A stretch of 64,000 bases of DNA from Homarus americanus (GCF_018991925.1 NW_024754732.1:82501-146500), one strand, 5' to 3'. Counted from the stretch's first letter, positions 23,736 through 36,224 are shown. Notes: generated by a model not told the origin, from the sequence alone. Numbers and translations are program-made.

Positions 23736-24379
23736 TCTGTTCCTCTTCTCTCACATGAAATGCACAAAACAAGAATACATTTATAATTACTAGCCTAAAA
23801 TTAACTATAAAAACGGTATATCTATTACCAAAATCAATCATGAATTACAGAAGCAAAATATTAATTTCTTCCCCTAAAATACTCATAGAAAACGTTATTA
23901 ATAGAAAATGGTATATTTTGCCAGTCTTCGAAGCTTAACTCTTTCATTGCACGTTAGGTATAGTCTCTGTTCCAGGATTATACTATTTCTAATTGTTATT
24001 TCTGTTTTTAACTTTTCGTGCTTATCACCTGAAGATTAGCCTCCCAGATTATCTCACTTAATGGGGTTAAGTTAGGTCAGGGGAGATGAGGTTAGTGTTA
24101 GATTAGGTTAGCTTTGGGTTAGATTTGGTTAGTGTCAGATTAGATTTGGTAAGTTAGTGGTAATCTAGATAATTTTAGGTTAAGTTAAGTTAGATTAGAC
24201 TGATTACATTAGATTAGATTAGCGTCATGTTAAATTATGTTTAGTCAGATTAGGTTAGGGTTAGATTGTTTAATCACCAGGTGCAATAATTAACCTATGA
24301 GCTAATCTTCATGTGATCCCAAAATTCTTCGCTTCATGTACCGTAGGTCAAGAATGTCTCCAGACCGACTTTCTCTTTT
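23736..24379. other. Degenerate TTAGG-like tract, otherwise no gene
   Basis: AT-rich to 24055. From 24060 to 24265 GGTTAG, GATTAG and GGTTAAG words repeat at 5-10 bp spacing, a decayed relative of the telomere-like tract. Confidence 0.55.
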
Positions 24380-24389
24380 ATGACTAACT

Positions 24390-24655
24390 TCTTCTTCTTT
24401 TCCTTCTCCTTTTCATCCTCCTCTTCCTTCTCCTCCTCTTATTCCTCCTTATTCTCTTCCTCACCCCCCCCCAATCCTCTATTCCTCCTTATTCTCTTCC
24501 TCACCCCCCCCCAATCCTCTCCACCACTACCTCCTCCTCCTCCTTGTTTTTCATCCTCCTCTTCCTCCTTTTCCTTCTCCTCCTCTTATTCCTCCTTATT
24601 CTCTTCCTCACCCACCCCCAATCCTCTCCACCTCCTCCTCCTCATCCTCCTTGTT
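24390..24655. repeat. Pyrimidine-rich segment with internal duplication
   Basis: CTCCTCTTATTCCTCC and the following C-run and CAATCCTC block occur three times within 270 bp. Confidence 0.8.
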
Positions 24656-26410
24656 CGTGATTTGAGGCATAATAGAAACTGTGATGCTTTAAAAACAATA
24701 CCAAAAAAAATCACAGGAATTTGGCCTTTTGTCACCACTAATACTTGTACATCACTCAGCGAGGGAAATTCTGGATAAACTTTTATGATATTACGATGAA
24801 AAATTATTGCATGTCATTTTGGTTAACTCTGACCTGAAGTACAGCGAGAAGAATTCATTATTATTATTTTTTTTCCTCTTAACTGACCGAGTGATTGACA
24901 GACAAACGGTTCTTCAAGTGTTGGTTAATATCTCACGTCTGCTAGATTTTTTTTAATTTCTTATTTTTTCATCCAAGTAAGTTATAAAAAACAGGATAAT
25001 TTATAAAAGTACTTAAGGTAACTGTTAGGTACACTTTTTTGTCATACATAACTAACGATAACTAAACACAGGCATATACAAAGTGGAAGAAGGTTTAGTA
25101 TAGTTAATCCTAAACCTTCATCTTCTACCATGTCGTATAAAAGAAAACGAACAACTCTAGCACTAACTTACATTACTATCTTCCAGGTCGTAAACACTTT
25201 CTCTATTTACATTGTTTGTACATCTTTACGAATTATCAGTCTGCTATCCATTCGAACAGTCACACACAATTATATTAAGGTTAATTTTGCATAGTTTTTT
25301 GCATGGGTAACCACTAATTCGCGCTAGAACTAACAGATTCTACTGGAAATAAGCATCTTAGGGCTTTGTCTGCTATCCTTGATCCAATTCCTTTGATATT
25401 AATTACTTATTTTAGATATATCGACAACTTCAGATGGTGGGCATGTGGTTGCTTCTAATATCTGAATATGGTCAGTCAAATGGTACCCAGGCAGGAGTTT
25501 GTTTAAGGTGAAGAACCTGCCGTCAACACAACACCTACACCTTAAATTAACGATGTGTATGACCCAGTGTTTAAGGTGTAGAAGATGCCGTCAACACAAC
25601 AACCACAGCCTAAAGTTAACAAGCTGTATGACCCACAACTGACCAACTTACCAACCGTACTGGCTAACCATTACCCTAGACTTCGTTCCAGCAATCAATT
25701 AACATCCAGGTTCCCAATTACTGAGTTGTAAACAGTGGCAATATTGATAACAGTTCGGCAAAGACGGGAAGAGAGAGAGACCAGCTCTGACTTATGATCT
25801 GTAAGGCAAAACTCCAGGGGGGCCATGTCCAAGCCTTCAGTGACACACCCCCCCCCCCCTTAACTCTTACCCCTGGCCGTGTCACGCACAGCGGGCACGT
25901 CTGAAACACGGACTTGCCACCATCACGTACCGTTATTCTTTCCTTCCCTCTCTCTCGGGAATAAGTGAGCGGGTGACTCATTTATTCGCTTATTTGCTTA
26001 CTTACTCACTCACTCACTCACTATTGAACTCGACACTGGTTAGATTATGTCAGGTCAGGTGAAATAATCTGTGGTGGGGTGATCAGGGGGACTAATAATC
26101 AAATAACCCAAAACAAATTTTAAAAAAAGCAACAAATCGACTCAGATCCGCTATAACCAAAACCACATTTCAACTAACACAATAATTCCCACGATATATC
26201 ATCAAGTAGAGACTCCCGTTGGCTCAGGTCAGTTCCCACAGTATATCATCGGTCATTATTTATTCGTTCTATGAGAGATAAAAAATAGACCTCAAGTGGC
26301 TACCAGCTGATCGCCTTCACCTACCCGGGAAAAATGAGTCATCAGTCTGTCGTGTTGGCGGGGTGGGGACTCCTGGCCTATCACGACGGGTTCTGATTAA
26401 CTATTCAGAT
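24656..26410. other. No gene seen
   Basis: AT-rich unique DNA. A near-duplicate segment of about 85 bp with core TTTAAGGTG, GCCGTCAACACAAC and TGTATGACCCA appears twice at about 25501-25640. No reading frame is supported. Confidence 0.5.
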
Positions 26411-26412
26411 GA

Positions 26413-26453
<41 letters not shown>
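26413..26453. repeat. (GA)n microsatellite
   Basis: About 20 GA units. A G/T-rich degenerate array follows at 26505-26660. Confidence 0.93.
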
Positions 26454-26456
<3 letters not shown>

Positions 26457-26884
26457 GTGGTGTAAAAAAAATATTTGATCTGTGTGGGTTTTTTTTTCGC
26501 CGTGTGAGGTCTCGTTTGGTAGTGTGAGGGCCTAATGTGGTGGCGTGGGGGCCTAATGTGATGTGTGGGGCGTGGTGTGGTGTGGTGTGTGGAGCTGGTG
26601 TTATGATGTGTGGGGCCTGGGGTGGTTGTGTGAAGGATTTTGTGTGATGTGTAGGGGCCTCTGCGGTAGTACGTGGGGCCCACTGTTAAGGTCAGCATTC
26701 CATGATCGTGAAACAAAAGAGTGCCACAGCCGCTGCGTAATATTGTCACCAAGTTAAAAATCATATTTAGGTGGAATAAATCTATAATCGTTCTTAAATC
26801 ACCAGTTACGATAAAGAATATTAACTTACGAACGTTTGAGACTCCATAATTTAGGCCTGAGTGAAGCGTCAAACGATAGCTCAT

Positions 26885-27255
26885 GATTGGTTCAATTTTA
26901 CGCGCGTCTTCAACCTCTCGAGCCACCGTGACCAATGGCTTTCTTTCCCGCGCCGCATGAGTGACCAATAGAATGGAAGGGATTTCGCGGTATAATCCCC
27001 CCACAGGAAATTCTTAGATCTTGATATGTGAAGTCAGAATGTTGAGACAAGTTTCCAGTTCTTTGCATAAAGCTGAGAGACACCCAAGCATTGTTTACTC
27101 TCAAGAGGAAATTACTGAAACTCTGACATGATCTGCGAAAATGCAAATGGATACTCTTTACCAGGTATCCTTGGCAAGCCTCCACAAGTCGACATTTCCT
27201 TCTTAAATATCTCACAAAAGTGTATATAACCCCACCAGCTGTTGATTCTTCACTG
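26885..27255 (+). promoter_or_regulatory. Possible promoter: three CCAAT boxes and a TATA box
   Basis: ATTGG at 26886-26890, then CCAAT at 26932-26936 and 26965-26969, in a locally CpG-rich stretch. TATATAA lies at 27223-27229 and an initiator-like TTCACTGT about 29 nt downstream (A at 27252). No ATG follows until 27403, where only a 12-codon frame opens. The gene it would serve is not visible. Confidence 0.35.
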
Positions 27256-27504
27256 TTGATAGAGATAGAGTGACAATATTAGTGTATTGACCGTCGCTAA
27301 ACCAGACATTGTTGATATAACGTAACTTTTTTTAGTACCCTCACCGACAACCTCAAGTTCTGTAAAGTTTTTCTCTTTTTCTGCCATCTGTAGTGTGAGT
27401 TTATGGAGGGACTTAACCCGCTGGGGACTAAGGACTATTGACTGTATTAAACCATCAGTCCATCACCACTTCTATAGGGCTCCTCTCCCCCCCCCTTACC
27501 CCCC

Positions 27505-27506
<2 letters not shown>

Positions 27507-27537
<31 letters not shown>
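27507..27537. repeat. (CT)n microsatellite
   Basis: About 15 units. Confidence 0.93.
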
Positions 27538-27539
<2 letters not shown>

Positions 27540-27734
27540 ACACTCCCACACACACAAACATCTTCACTACCCCCTGATGTCCTTGGTATGTTTACTCTCA
27601 ATACCTCCTCGCCGCCCATGATCAACACCCAGGGCCTCACCTCTGACGTTACCCTCTTCTGGGAAACGCTTTCTAAGACAACAAAATTCTTCTTGGGATA
27701 CGTTGACGTCACAGAGGCAAGACAGACGAGGGAA

Positions 27735-28325
27735 GGGGGGGAGGTGATGTAAGGGAGGGGGGTGATGTAAGGAGGGGTGATGGGGAGAGGTGATGTAGGG
27801 AGGGTGATTCAAGGAGGGTGATGTAGGGAGGTGATGTAAGGAGGGTGATGTAAAGGGGAGGGTGATGTAAGGGAGGTGATGTAAGGGAGGGTGATGTGGA
27901 GGTGATGCAGGGGTGATGTAGGGAGGGTGATGTAGGGAGGGGGTGATATAGGGGAGGTGATGTAAGGGAGGGGGGTGATGTAAGGGAGGTGATGTAGGGA
28001 GGGTGATGTAAGGGAGGGTGATGTAAGGGAGGGTGGGGTGATGTAAGGAGGGTGATGTAAGGGGAGGGTGAGTAAGGGAGGTGATGGGGAGGGGTGATAT
28101 AAGGGAGGGTGATATAGGGAGGAGGGTGGTGTAAGGGATGGGGGTGGTGTAGGGATGGGGGTGATGTAAGGGAGGGGTGATGTGGGGGGGTGATGTAGGG
28201 AGGGTGATGTAAGGGAGGGATGATGTAAGGGAGGGGGGTGATGTAAGGGAGGGGGGTGATGTAAGGGAGGGGGATGATGTAAGGGAGGGGGGTGATGTAA
28301 GGGATGGAGGTGATGTAAGAGAGGG
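27735..28325. repeat. 14-bp minisatellite, GGGAGGGTGATGTAA
   Basis: About forty units of 12-17 bp built on GGAGGGTGATGTAAG. One strand is strongly purine/G-rich. The long minus-strand His/Pro/Ser frames are repeat translations. Confidence 0.93.
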
Positions 28326-30860
28326 GGAAATGAAGTCATATGCTATTGCGTATGTGGTTCGTTGTTACTACTACTACTACTAATTCCTCCACCACCACTC
28401 CTACAACCCCCACTACTACCACCACTCAACACACTACTACTGACCCGCAGGAGGAAATACTTAACGGAATGTGACGTCACGGGCGCCCTTTCGACGTAGG
28501 TATAAGGAACTGGAAGGTAAAGCAGGTTAATGGTGTGGAAAGGTAGAGAGAAGGGGTTATAATACAGTACAGGGGGATCTAGTTCCTTATTGGGTCCCTT
28601 GTCGATGCGTTTTTGTTGATGATGTTTTTGTTATGTGGTGTTATAGGAGAATTGTAACCCCTTTGAGTGTGTTGATTTAATCTCCTGAGAACGATGACAT
28701 TGCCCTCAACGCACTCAAGTGGTTAATCCTTTGAGGACAATGATCTTCTGTCTGTCTGCAAGTGTGTGTGTGTGTGTGTACATCTGTACACTCAACTGTA
28801 CAAGGTATATGTATGCACAGAGCCAAGTGCTTTTATGCATGTCTGCTTCCGTGTGTGCATATGTACACTCACACGTGCGTGCGTCCATGTACATACGTCA
28901 ACAACCTCGGCGCCATGACTGGGGTGTGTGTGAGTGAGGGAGTATCCTACCTCCGCACCCTCCCCCACCATTCTCCCCCAGTACCCTCCCCAACATCGTC
29001 CCCCAGTACTCTCCTCTATTATCCCCTCAGGAGAGCTACAGGACATGCCTAGTCACCTCCCAGTTTCCAGTACCCGGCCGGGATATTCCACCTGGGCCAC
29101 GCCTCCGTCACATGTGTCACACCTGGGCCACACCTGCGTCACACCTGTGTTACACCTGCGACATGTCATCTTTACACCTAATTCACACTTACGTCACATC
29201 TACGTCACCTGTTAATCGTGTTTTGTTAACCGGAAGATGATAGAAGTGAGGTTCCTTTCAGGCTTTCTGACTCACAACACGGAAGTTCTTCGACCTTGTC
29301 TCTGCACTCTTGGTGTCCAGTATACAACACACACACTCACTACAATACCTTCACTGGTGTGTTCTCTGAACTAATTAATGAATCACCTGAGTATTAGGCA
29401 CGTGAATACATATTCAAGAAGCCATTCATTTTCTTTCAGACCAACAGATGTATTTTTTATATAACCTAACCTAACCTAACTTGCATAGGGGGGGGAGTCA
29501 GTCATCGCGTAGTAAGCGCCCTGGAGGCATTGGTCATAGAGAGTAAACACAATACCACGAATAAGGAAGATGTTACAGCTAGTGATTAAAATTCCTAGCG
29601 TACGTGAGGCAGACGAACATGCAGAGAGACGATCAATATTTTAAAAGTTTTCTGTCTGATAAATTCCCTTGGATAGATAGATGGATTTCCTGAGTTGGAT
29701 TAAACAGCCATTGGGGATTTCTTTTAGGCTACGTCAAGTATGAAAACATTGGAGCCACGTGAGTTAAAAAATGATGTGTTTCACTGGCAGGGAATCAATG
29801 TTTGGTGAGTGTTTGTGGTGAGCGGCGCAGCACGTACACGGCCCCCCACCCCACCTCACCCGGCCTTCTCCCCACGCCCACCCCTGCCCAGTCGACGTAT
29901 CGTGGTGGGCGTCGTACAGGGGTGAGGGAGGGAGCTGGGAGGGGTATTTATTGAGGATTATTTGCCTGTCGTTGTCCTTTATGGCTTCGCTAAACAACCT
30001 GGTTCAGCGTTGGGCTCCTCCTCCACACGCTCCCTCAACACGCTGGCCAAGAACCCTTGTTAAGGCGGCACCGGACTATAACCGACGTGTTTATCAGCCA
30101 ATCCTTTTCTCTCATTTTTTCCCTCCTAGGAAGCATTGATTGTGTCAGGTCTTAAACAGTCGAGAATAAATCGCCTGCTTCCTGCTCACCAACACGACAT
30201 TTTGAGGAATGTTTTGCGGTTTCTAAAAGTTGAAAACATTTATATAACACAATTTTAAGATATGTTCGGGTGTATTTTCCGTCAAGGAGTTAAACAGCAC
30301 CAAATAGATTACTTCTTTGTTGTATTTCATAAATATCCATTGAACTTGCATGCCGTTAACCCACTGAGGACATTTGAGGACACCCCCCGTCCCCTCCCCT
30401 CTCCCCTTCCCCCTCCTTCCCCTTCCCCTCTCCTCCTCTCTCCCCTTCCCCTTCCCCTATCCCTCTTCAAGATGATTTTATTATGGATGAGGCTAAAAAA
30501 AATCGATCATACGTCCGCCAGGTTACTATCACCCTAGAGTAATGCCAGTGGCCTTATCCCAAGCTATCGTACAGCATTTAAAACCGATTTAGGAATGATA
30601 ATACAAGAAGCTTTTAATGGCGTCTGAAATGCACTGTACCTTGACTATATAAATAAAAGCTAAAATAAAATAGAATATAGTTAAAAAATAAATAAAATAG
30701 TCATATTAAGTTTGTTTGTTTTTTGTCCCAGGAGAGAATGACAGTGTTACCAGCAGATATGGAAAGTATATATGCTCGCATGTCTGTCACATTGCAGTGT
30801 TGCCAAGATAAACAGAACTGCTGGTGGAAAGTCACATTCAGCCAAGGTCAATACTAGTGT

Positions 30861-30865
<5 letters not shown>
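28326..30865. other. No gene seen; E-box-like array and CCTAA tract
   Basis: At 29085-29215 a loose 12-bp array carries six or more CACCTG words. At 29463-29482 three CCTAA units occur. The stretch 29760-30140 is locally GC-rich but holds no clear exon. The stretch 30380-30475 is C/T-rich. Confidence 0.5.
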
Positions 30866-30899
<34 letters not shown>

Positions 30900-31605
30900 C
30901 CCTACCCTCCATGACCTCCCAAACCCTTCCCCACCGTCACCTCCCCAACCTCCCACTGCCACCTCTCCAACCTCCCAACTTACCCCACCCCCCCAACCTA
31001 ATTCCACTTCCCCAGTCTCTCCCACCCCCCCCCATCATCTCCCCAACCTGCCTCCCCCTTCTACCTCCCCAACTTCTCCCCACCTCCCCATCATCTCCCC
31101 AACTTACCTCCCCACAAGCACCAGTTACCAATCTTCCCTAAATGAGAAACAGCTCTCCTGGTCTTCAAGGAACTATGTGTGACGTTAATGAGCTTGCCCC
31201 CCGCCTCCCTCCCTCACCCCCACGCCCCACGCCTCCTCCCTCACGCCCCACGCCTCCTCCCTCACCCCCGTCCCCACGCCTCCCTCCCTCACCCCGCCCC
31301 CCTCCCTCCCTCACCCCCCACGCCCCCCACGCCTCCCTCCCCTCACCCCCGCCCTCCTCCCTCACCCCCACGCCCCCACGCCCCTCCCTCACCCCCCCGC
31401 CCCCGCCTCCCTCCCTCACCCCACGCCTCCCTCCCTCACCCCCCACGCCCCCTCCCTCCTTCCCCCACGCCTCCCTCCCTCACCCCCACGCCCCCCGCCT
31501 CCCTCCACTCACCCCCACGCCCCCACGCCTCCCCTCACCCCCACGCCCCCACGCCTCCCTCCCTCACCCACACGCCCCCCTCCCTCACCCCCACGACAGG
31601 GTAAA
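30866..31605. repeat. (CT)n and C-rich minisatellites
   Basis: (CT)n at 30866-30893. A CCTCCCCAAC-type degenerate array at 30905-31130. A CCTCCCTCACCCCCACGCCC-type array at 31197-31597. The Pro-rich and Gly-rich frames are repeat artefacts. Confidence 0.9.
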
Positions 31606-31657
31606 TTTGTCCTTAATGAGGTAATGTGTGTTGAGAAGATTTTTTCTTAGTTTAACT

Positions 31658-31779
31658 CTTCTTCTTCTTCTTCTTCTTCTTCTTCTTCTTCTTCTTCTTT
31701 AAGGATACGAATGATGATGAAAAGGAGGGGAGAAAGGAGTGAGAGAGGACAAAAAGGGAGAATGAGAGACAGCCAGATG

Positions 31780-31825
<46 letters not shown>
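31658..31825. repeat. (CTT)n and (GA)n microsatellites
   Basis: (CTT)n at 31658-31699 and (GA)n at 31785-31825. Confidence 0.95.
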
Positions 31826-31827
<2 letters not shown>

Positions 31828-33160
31828 AGAACAAAACTAACCATTGACCAACCACCAATATTGTGAGGGTAAACCTGAAAGGAAGGAATGTATAGGTGTG
31901 TGTTTGTTTACCTGTTAAGGCCGACCAGGTGAGGTGAGGTAGGGGGAGGAGTGGGAGGTGTGGTGAGGAGAGAGGGAAGTGACGTGAAGAGAGGTGAAGT
32001 GAGGGGGAGAGGGGTGATGTAAGGAGAGGGAAGAGGGGTGATGCGACGGGGAGGAGGAGGGGAAGTGAGAGGAAAAAGGTGAAGAAAGAGAAAGAGGAGT
32101 TGAGGTAAGAAGAAGGAGGGAGGGAGAGATGTAGAAGAAGATAATCACCATGAAAACAAGATGAAAAAGAGGAAGAAATAGAACGAAGGAGGAAAGAGAG
32201 ACAGAGAGCCAAACCATTCGTATTCAACCCCACAGTAACAAAGGCAAAGTCCATCACCTGTCAAAGATATTCCTAACCTCTATACTCCCGCGTTTGATCG
32301 TCATTTGTTTTATTGTTTACATCCCGTGACCCCGAAGGTTAATAAGACAATGCGTCAATCTTCATCACCAACTCTATGTGCCTTCACGTTGTAGCATAAA
32401 AACAGACTTAAAAGCTGTTTATTCTCCACTAAAGGGATTCTCTGAGGTCTTAAAGCAGTGAATCAGAGACGTGTTGTTTGAGTTAGATTTACGTTCATGG
32501 AAAAAATATATACGGGATTTTTGGGGGTAGGGAGGGGTTGTGTTGGTGATGCTGAAAGACCTGTCCGTCATCGATGAGAGTCAAATGGATTCATAGACTA
32601 TTAAATGACGGTCTTAGTGGATTCAAACACTATCAAGGGGGATTATACTGGATGTAAACACTTATTCACGTAATTTATACTAAGCTAAAGGAGTTACAAT
32701 AGGTAATATGGGGTTAAATTAACACTCGTACTGCTTAATCAAGGTGGATAACGTGAACCAGGTAAAACAATGGTATCAAACCTCAGCTACAAGGACAAAG
32801 GAACGTAACAAAGCGCATTGTCCTGGGCCAAAACTTACTAATTCCCAGCCAGGTGGACAAATGTTGACAGTGGCCCGCCTGACGCTTCACTACACAGACC
32901 GGGGCGAAGGATTATTGGAACACGTAACAACTGTCTTCTTTTCTATTGCATATATTTTAGTCTTAGGAAAAATAAAAGTTACATATTTGTTTTGTGACTT
33001 ATGTGGTAAATGTGTAACAGAGATTAATTTTCGGGTGTGTTTTATTATTTTATGTTTGTGGTTTAGTGTTTGTTCTGTTTGTGTAACGTCAGAGTGACAA
33101 CTGTAGTGGATGGTGAAGTTTGTGGTGTGTGTGTGTGTGTGTGCATGTGTGTGTCCCTAA
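31826..33160. other. No gene seen
   Basis: Purine-rich to about 32190, then unique AT-rich DNA. A 117-residue plus-strand frame at 32744 has no recognisable feature and is not called. Confidence 0.5.
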
Positions 33161-33164
33161 AACT

Positions 33165-33300
33165 TGGCCGACACTGCACTCAACCACCTTCACCTCCCCA
33201 ACAGTAAAATAAGGCACACACTCACAACTAAATGCGAACCAGGAACCTTTAGGACAAGTGGCGAGCGCTGCAAACACTCAGCCACCGCACCCCGTTACCA
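33165..33300 (-). mobile_element. tRNA-derived SINE-like element
   Basis: On the minus strand, from about 33297, GGTGCGGTGGCTGAGTG resembles an A-box region of a type II (Ser/Leu-like) tRNA. AGCGCTCGCCACTTGTCCT follows, then AAGGTTCCTGGTTCGCAT with a near B-box. About 70 nt of tail run into a short (CA)n at 33121-33155. The tRNA-like head with an unrelated body and simple-repeat tail is the usual SINE plan. Confidence 0.6.
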
Positions 33301-33906
33301 CCCTCAACACAGCACAGTAATGGGGGCTTCTAAAACACTTTCCCACGCTGAAGGAAACGTGTTTAGTTCTTCAGTAAACTTCCTCACGCTCAGCCGCTGT
33401 AGATCACCTTTACAATTGTGACCATAACAGCGGTGTATCTTTTATAGCTCAAGATATTATTAACTAAATACCTATAAAAGCTCTTTTTTTAATATATTGC
33501 AGAAAATAAAATTACCTTTTTTTCACTTTTTTGTATAATAATGACAGTAAAACGATTATGTGATTTACGATGCTGTTAAAACGATTTGGTATGGGACTTT
33601 TATGTACAAATAAAAGTTCTACAGTGAGCAAGAATATTCGTATACAATGTTAACTTTCGTCCCTGATGAACCATGGTAGTATCCCCTTAACCCATCCACG
33701 AGTATATGTTTTCTCTCTTAGTTCCGTTTTCTTTGAAGGTTTGATATTCCTCTTACTCTAATTACTTCTACAGATGTAATTATGATCTTCTAAATATATG
33801 TATAACATTCTAACCTCAGGCAGGCAAAAGATAAATTCCTTTCCAGGTGTTCAGTTTGTGGTGTACAGGTGTGAGGTGTGTCGTGGGACCTCTCCAGCAT
33901 CCGGTC

Positions 33907-33939
<33 letters not shown>

Positions 33940-34074
33940 ACTTGTGATGCAGCTTGCTACGTAGAGTAATTCCTTTTGCTGTCAGATAGTTTGACGATTC
34001 CTGTCTGTCTGTCTGTCTCCACAAGCTTTTTAAAATATGTTGAACAAAACTCTTAAAAATACCTTCATGTGTGA
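33301..34074. other. No gene seen
   Basis: AT-rich DNA with (AC)n at 33909-33938 and (CTGT)n at 34003-34018. Confidence 0.5.
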
Positions 34075-34158
<84 letters not shown>

Positions 34159-34401
34159 TCATGAGAACCTTAAAACAGTTAATAGCAAAGTGTGTGTGAC
34201 TGTGCTTCCTCCTCCTCCACTTCCTCTGTTCTTCTTCCTCTTCCTCTTACTCCTCCTTTTCCTCCACCTCCCTCATTACCTCCTAAGCTAGCAGATAGGT
34301 TGAATTAAGTCAGGCTAAGTTAAGGGTAGATTAAGTCAAGTTAAGGATAAGTTAAATGAAATCAAGTTAAGTTATCTCTCTATCTCTCTCTCTCTCTCTC
34401 T

Positions 34402-34445
<44 letters not shown>
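34075..34445. repeat. (GT)n and (CT)n microsatellites
   Basis: (GT)n at 34075-34157 with one interruption. A CT-rich block lies at 34205-34285. Degenerate (AGTTA)n at 34300-34370. (CT)n at 34375-34445. Confidence 0.93.
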
Positions 34446-34448
<3 letters not shown>

Positions 34449-34707
34449 CACGCGCAAATCATCAGACAAATCTAATAATGACCAATAATTATTCTCCAAA
34501 TGGGGGATCCAGCCCAGAAACAATCGCTCAGAGGCTAGTTATTCTCAATACGTCCGTCCGATGATACTTGCTCCTATCACCTGACTCCCAGAAACTATCG
34601 CTCGACCCCGTGTTACTTTCCGTTCACTTGTCCGAAGATTAATGGAATTTACCTGGATTGTGTTGACTGGATGATGGAGATGATGGATTGTTACACTGTT
34701 AGACTCC

Positions 34708-34865
34708 ACATTACATATCCCACACCAGAGCCATACCCACATCCACACGCTCGTAAGTTTTCTCTATAATCCACACAACCTAATCCACATTACGTACCCA
34801 ACACCGGAGCCATACCCATATCCACACATTCGTAAGCTTTCTCTATAATCCACACAACCTAATCC
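34708..34865. repeat. 79-bp tandem duplication
   Basis: Copies at 34708-34786 and 34787-34865 differ at only about ten positions. Each includes CGTAAG(T/C)TTTCTCTATAATCC. Confidence 0.9.
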
Positions 34866-35244
34866 ACATGACCTAATCCACACCAGATCCACCCAAACAC
34901 TGTAAAAGACTTCCCCCTAATCAAATCTATCATTAACTATCATTACTGGGACATTGCATCTAGAAATTCCACCTCTTCATCGCTCCCAATTTCCTGTCAG
35001 TGAGGCGGCAGCGGCGTCCCTAAACTTAATCTCTGGGCCCCTCTCTGTTTTGACCATCTGTGTTTGTGTCTTTGTGAGGAATGTGGTGTTGTTGTTTTTT
35101 GTGTGTTTGTTGTTTGTTCATTGTGGTTAAATAGAGGTTTTACTGTATGTTAAATGAAAGGGTTATTATTAGAAATGTTAAATAAAAGGGTTAATATAAT
35201 TCTTGTACGCACAATAGTAACTCACCTGTTTTTTTCTATTCAAG
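34866..35244 (+). other. Upstream intron of gene A, first exon not found
   Basis: The acceptor TTTTTTCTATTCAAG ends at 35244, so this stretch is intronic to gene A. I could not place the ATG-bearing exon. The only ATGAG followed by GT that I noticed nearby is at 31616-31622 (donor GTAATG), and it is weak. Confidence 0.4.
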
Positions 35245-35500
35245 GCTGGCGGCGACGTTGCTGGTGGTGATGATCCTGGTGATGGATCTCTCGAGTACCC
35301 AGGTCGAGGCGTTCTCCCTAGGGCAGCTCTTCCCTGCCTCCAGACGCGGGGTTCGTGGGTCTTCCCTCATTGGCTCTTCCTCTTCTTCTCCTTCCTCCTC
35401 CTCCTCCTCCTCTTCGTCTCACAATGCCCTGCTGGAGGCTGTGAGGCAGGCGGCGTCAGGGAAGACCACAACAACGACGACGGCGACACCCAAGCCTAAG
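35245..35500 (+). CDS. Gene A, leader-bearing exon of a secreted Thr-rich protein
   Basis: Exon between a TTCTATTCAAG acceptor and a GTGAGA donor, 256 nt. The first base completes a split codon (phase 2), then 85 codons follow. It begins LAATLLVVMILVMDLSSTQVEA, a hydrophobic stretch with small residues before FSLG, fitting a signal peptide whose start codon lies in an upstream exon. Next come SRRGVRGSS, a Ser run of about 15 residues, HNALLEAVRQAASGK, and a short Thr run before TPKPK. There is an in-frame ATG at 35270, but starting there would truncate the leader. The product is inferred to be secreted. No enzymatic domain is visible. Gene B on the opposite strand is a paralogue. Function is unknown. 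Confidence 0.75.
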
Positions 35501-35508
35501 GTGAGATG

Positions 35509-35544
<36 letters not shown>

Positions 35545-36224
35545 GAACGATTACTCAGTGAATGATATATTATTGTGCATGTTTGTGTAATTATATATGT
35601 AGGAATGTTATACGGTGGCCATCAGTGTTCTTAAACTTACACATGTCTGTTCAGTCATCAATGTATACAGGTACACACACACACACACACACACACAAAC
35701 GATGACCGCAAACTTGTTCACTCAGACCAACACCTCTATTTACACCCTGCCTCTCTCTCTCCATCACCACCACTGTTTCTCTCTCCATCACCAACACCAC
35801 CAATCCCTGCCTACCACCACCACTAACCCCTGCCTTTCTCTCCACCACCATCACCACCACTAACCCCTGTCTCTCTCCACCAGCATCACCACCACTAACC
35901 CCTGTCTCTCTCACCACCACTAACCCCTGTCTCTCTTCAGCCTGCCACCACTACAGTTCTCTGTCTCTCTCTCCACCTTCACCACTACAATCTCTCACCA
36001 CCACTAACCCCTGTCTCTCTCCACCACCACTAATCTCTCTCTCTCACCACCACTAACCCCTGTCTCTCTCCACCACCATCACCACCACTAACCCCTGTCT
36101 CTCTCACCACCACTAAACCCTGCTTGTCTCCACCACCAACACCATCACTGCCATTCTCCACCACCTCCATTAACCCCCGTCTCTTTCTACCACCACCACT
36201 AACCTCTCCCTCTCTCCACCACAG
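35501..36224 (+). repeat. Gene A intron, largely minisatellite
   Basis: The 724-nt intron holds (AAT)n at 35507-35540 and (AC)n at 35670-35697. From 35740 to its end it is a CTCTCTCCACCACCACTAAC-type array of 20-35-bp units. The array runs straight into the acceptor CTCTCCACCACAG. Another plausible acceptor, CTCTCTTCAG at 35931-35940, lies inside it. Confidence 0.8.

Noticed and set aside
26405..27215. Overlapping minus-strand ORFs of 101 and 199 aa
   Set aside because: The longer one reads through low-complexity G/T DNA and a GA tract. Neither resembles a known protein.
27809..28339. 176-aa His/Pro/Ser ORF
   Set aside because: Translation of the GGGAGGGTGATGTAA minisatellite.
31142..31624. 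Proline/serine-rich ORFs
   Set aside because: Direct translation of a CCTCCCTCACCCC minisatellite.
32744..33097. 117-aa plus-strand ORF
   Set aside because: No similarity recognised. The C-terminal half is T-rich sequence giving chance hydrophobic residues.
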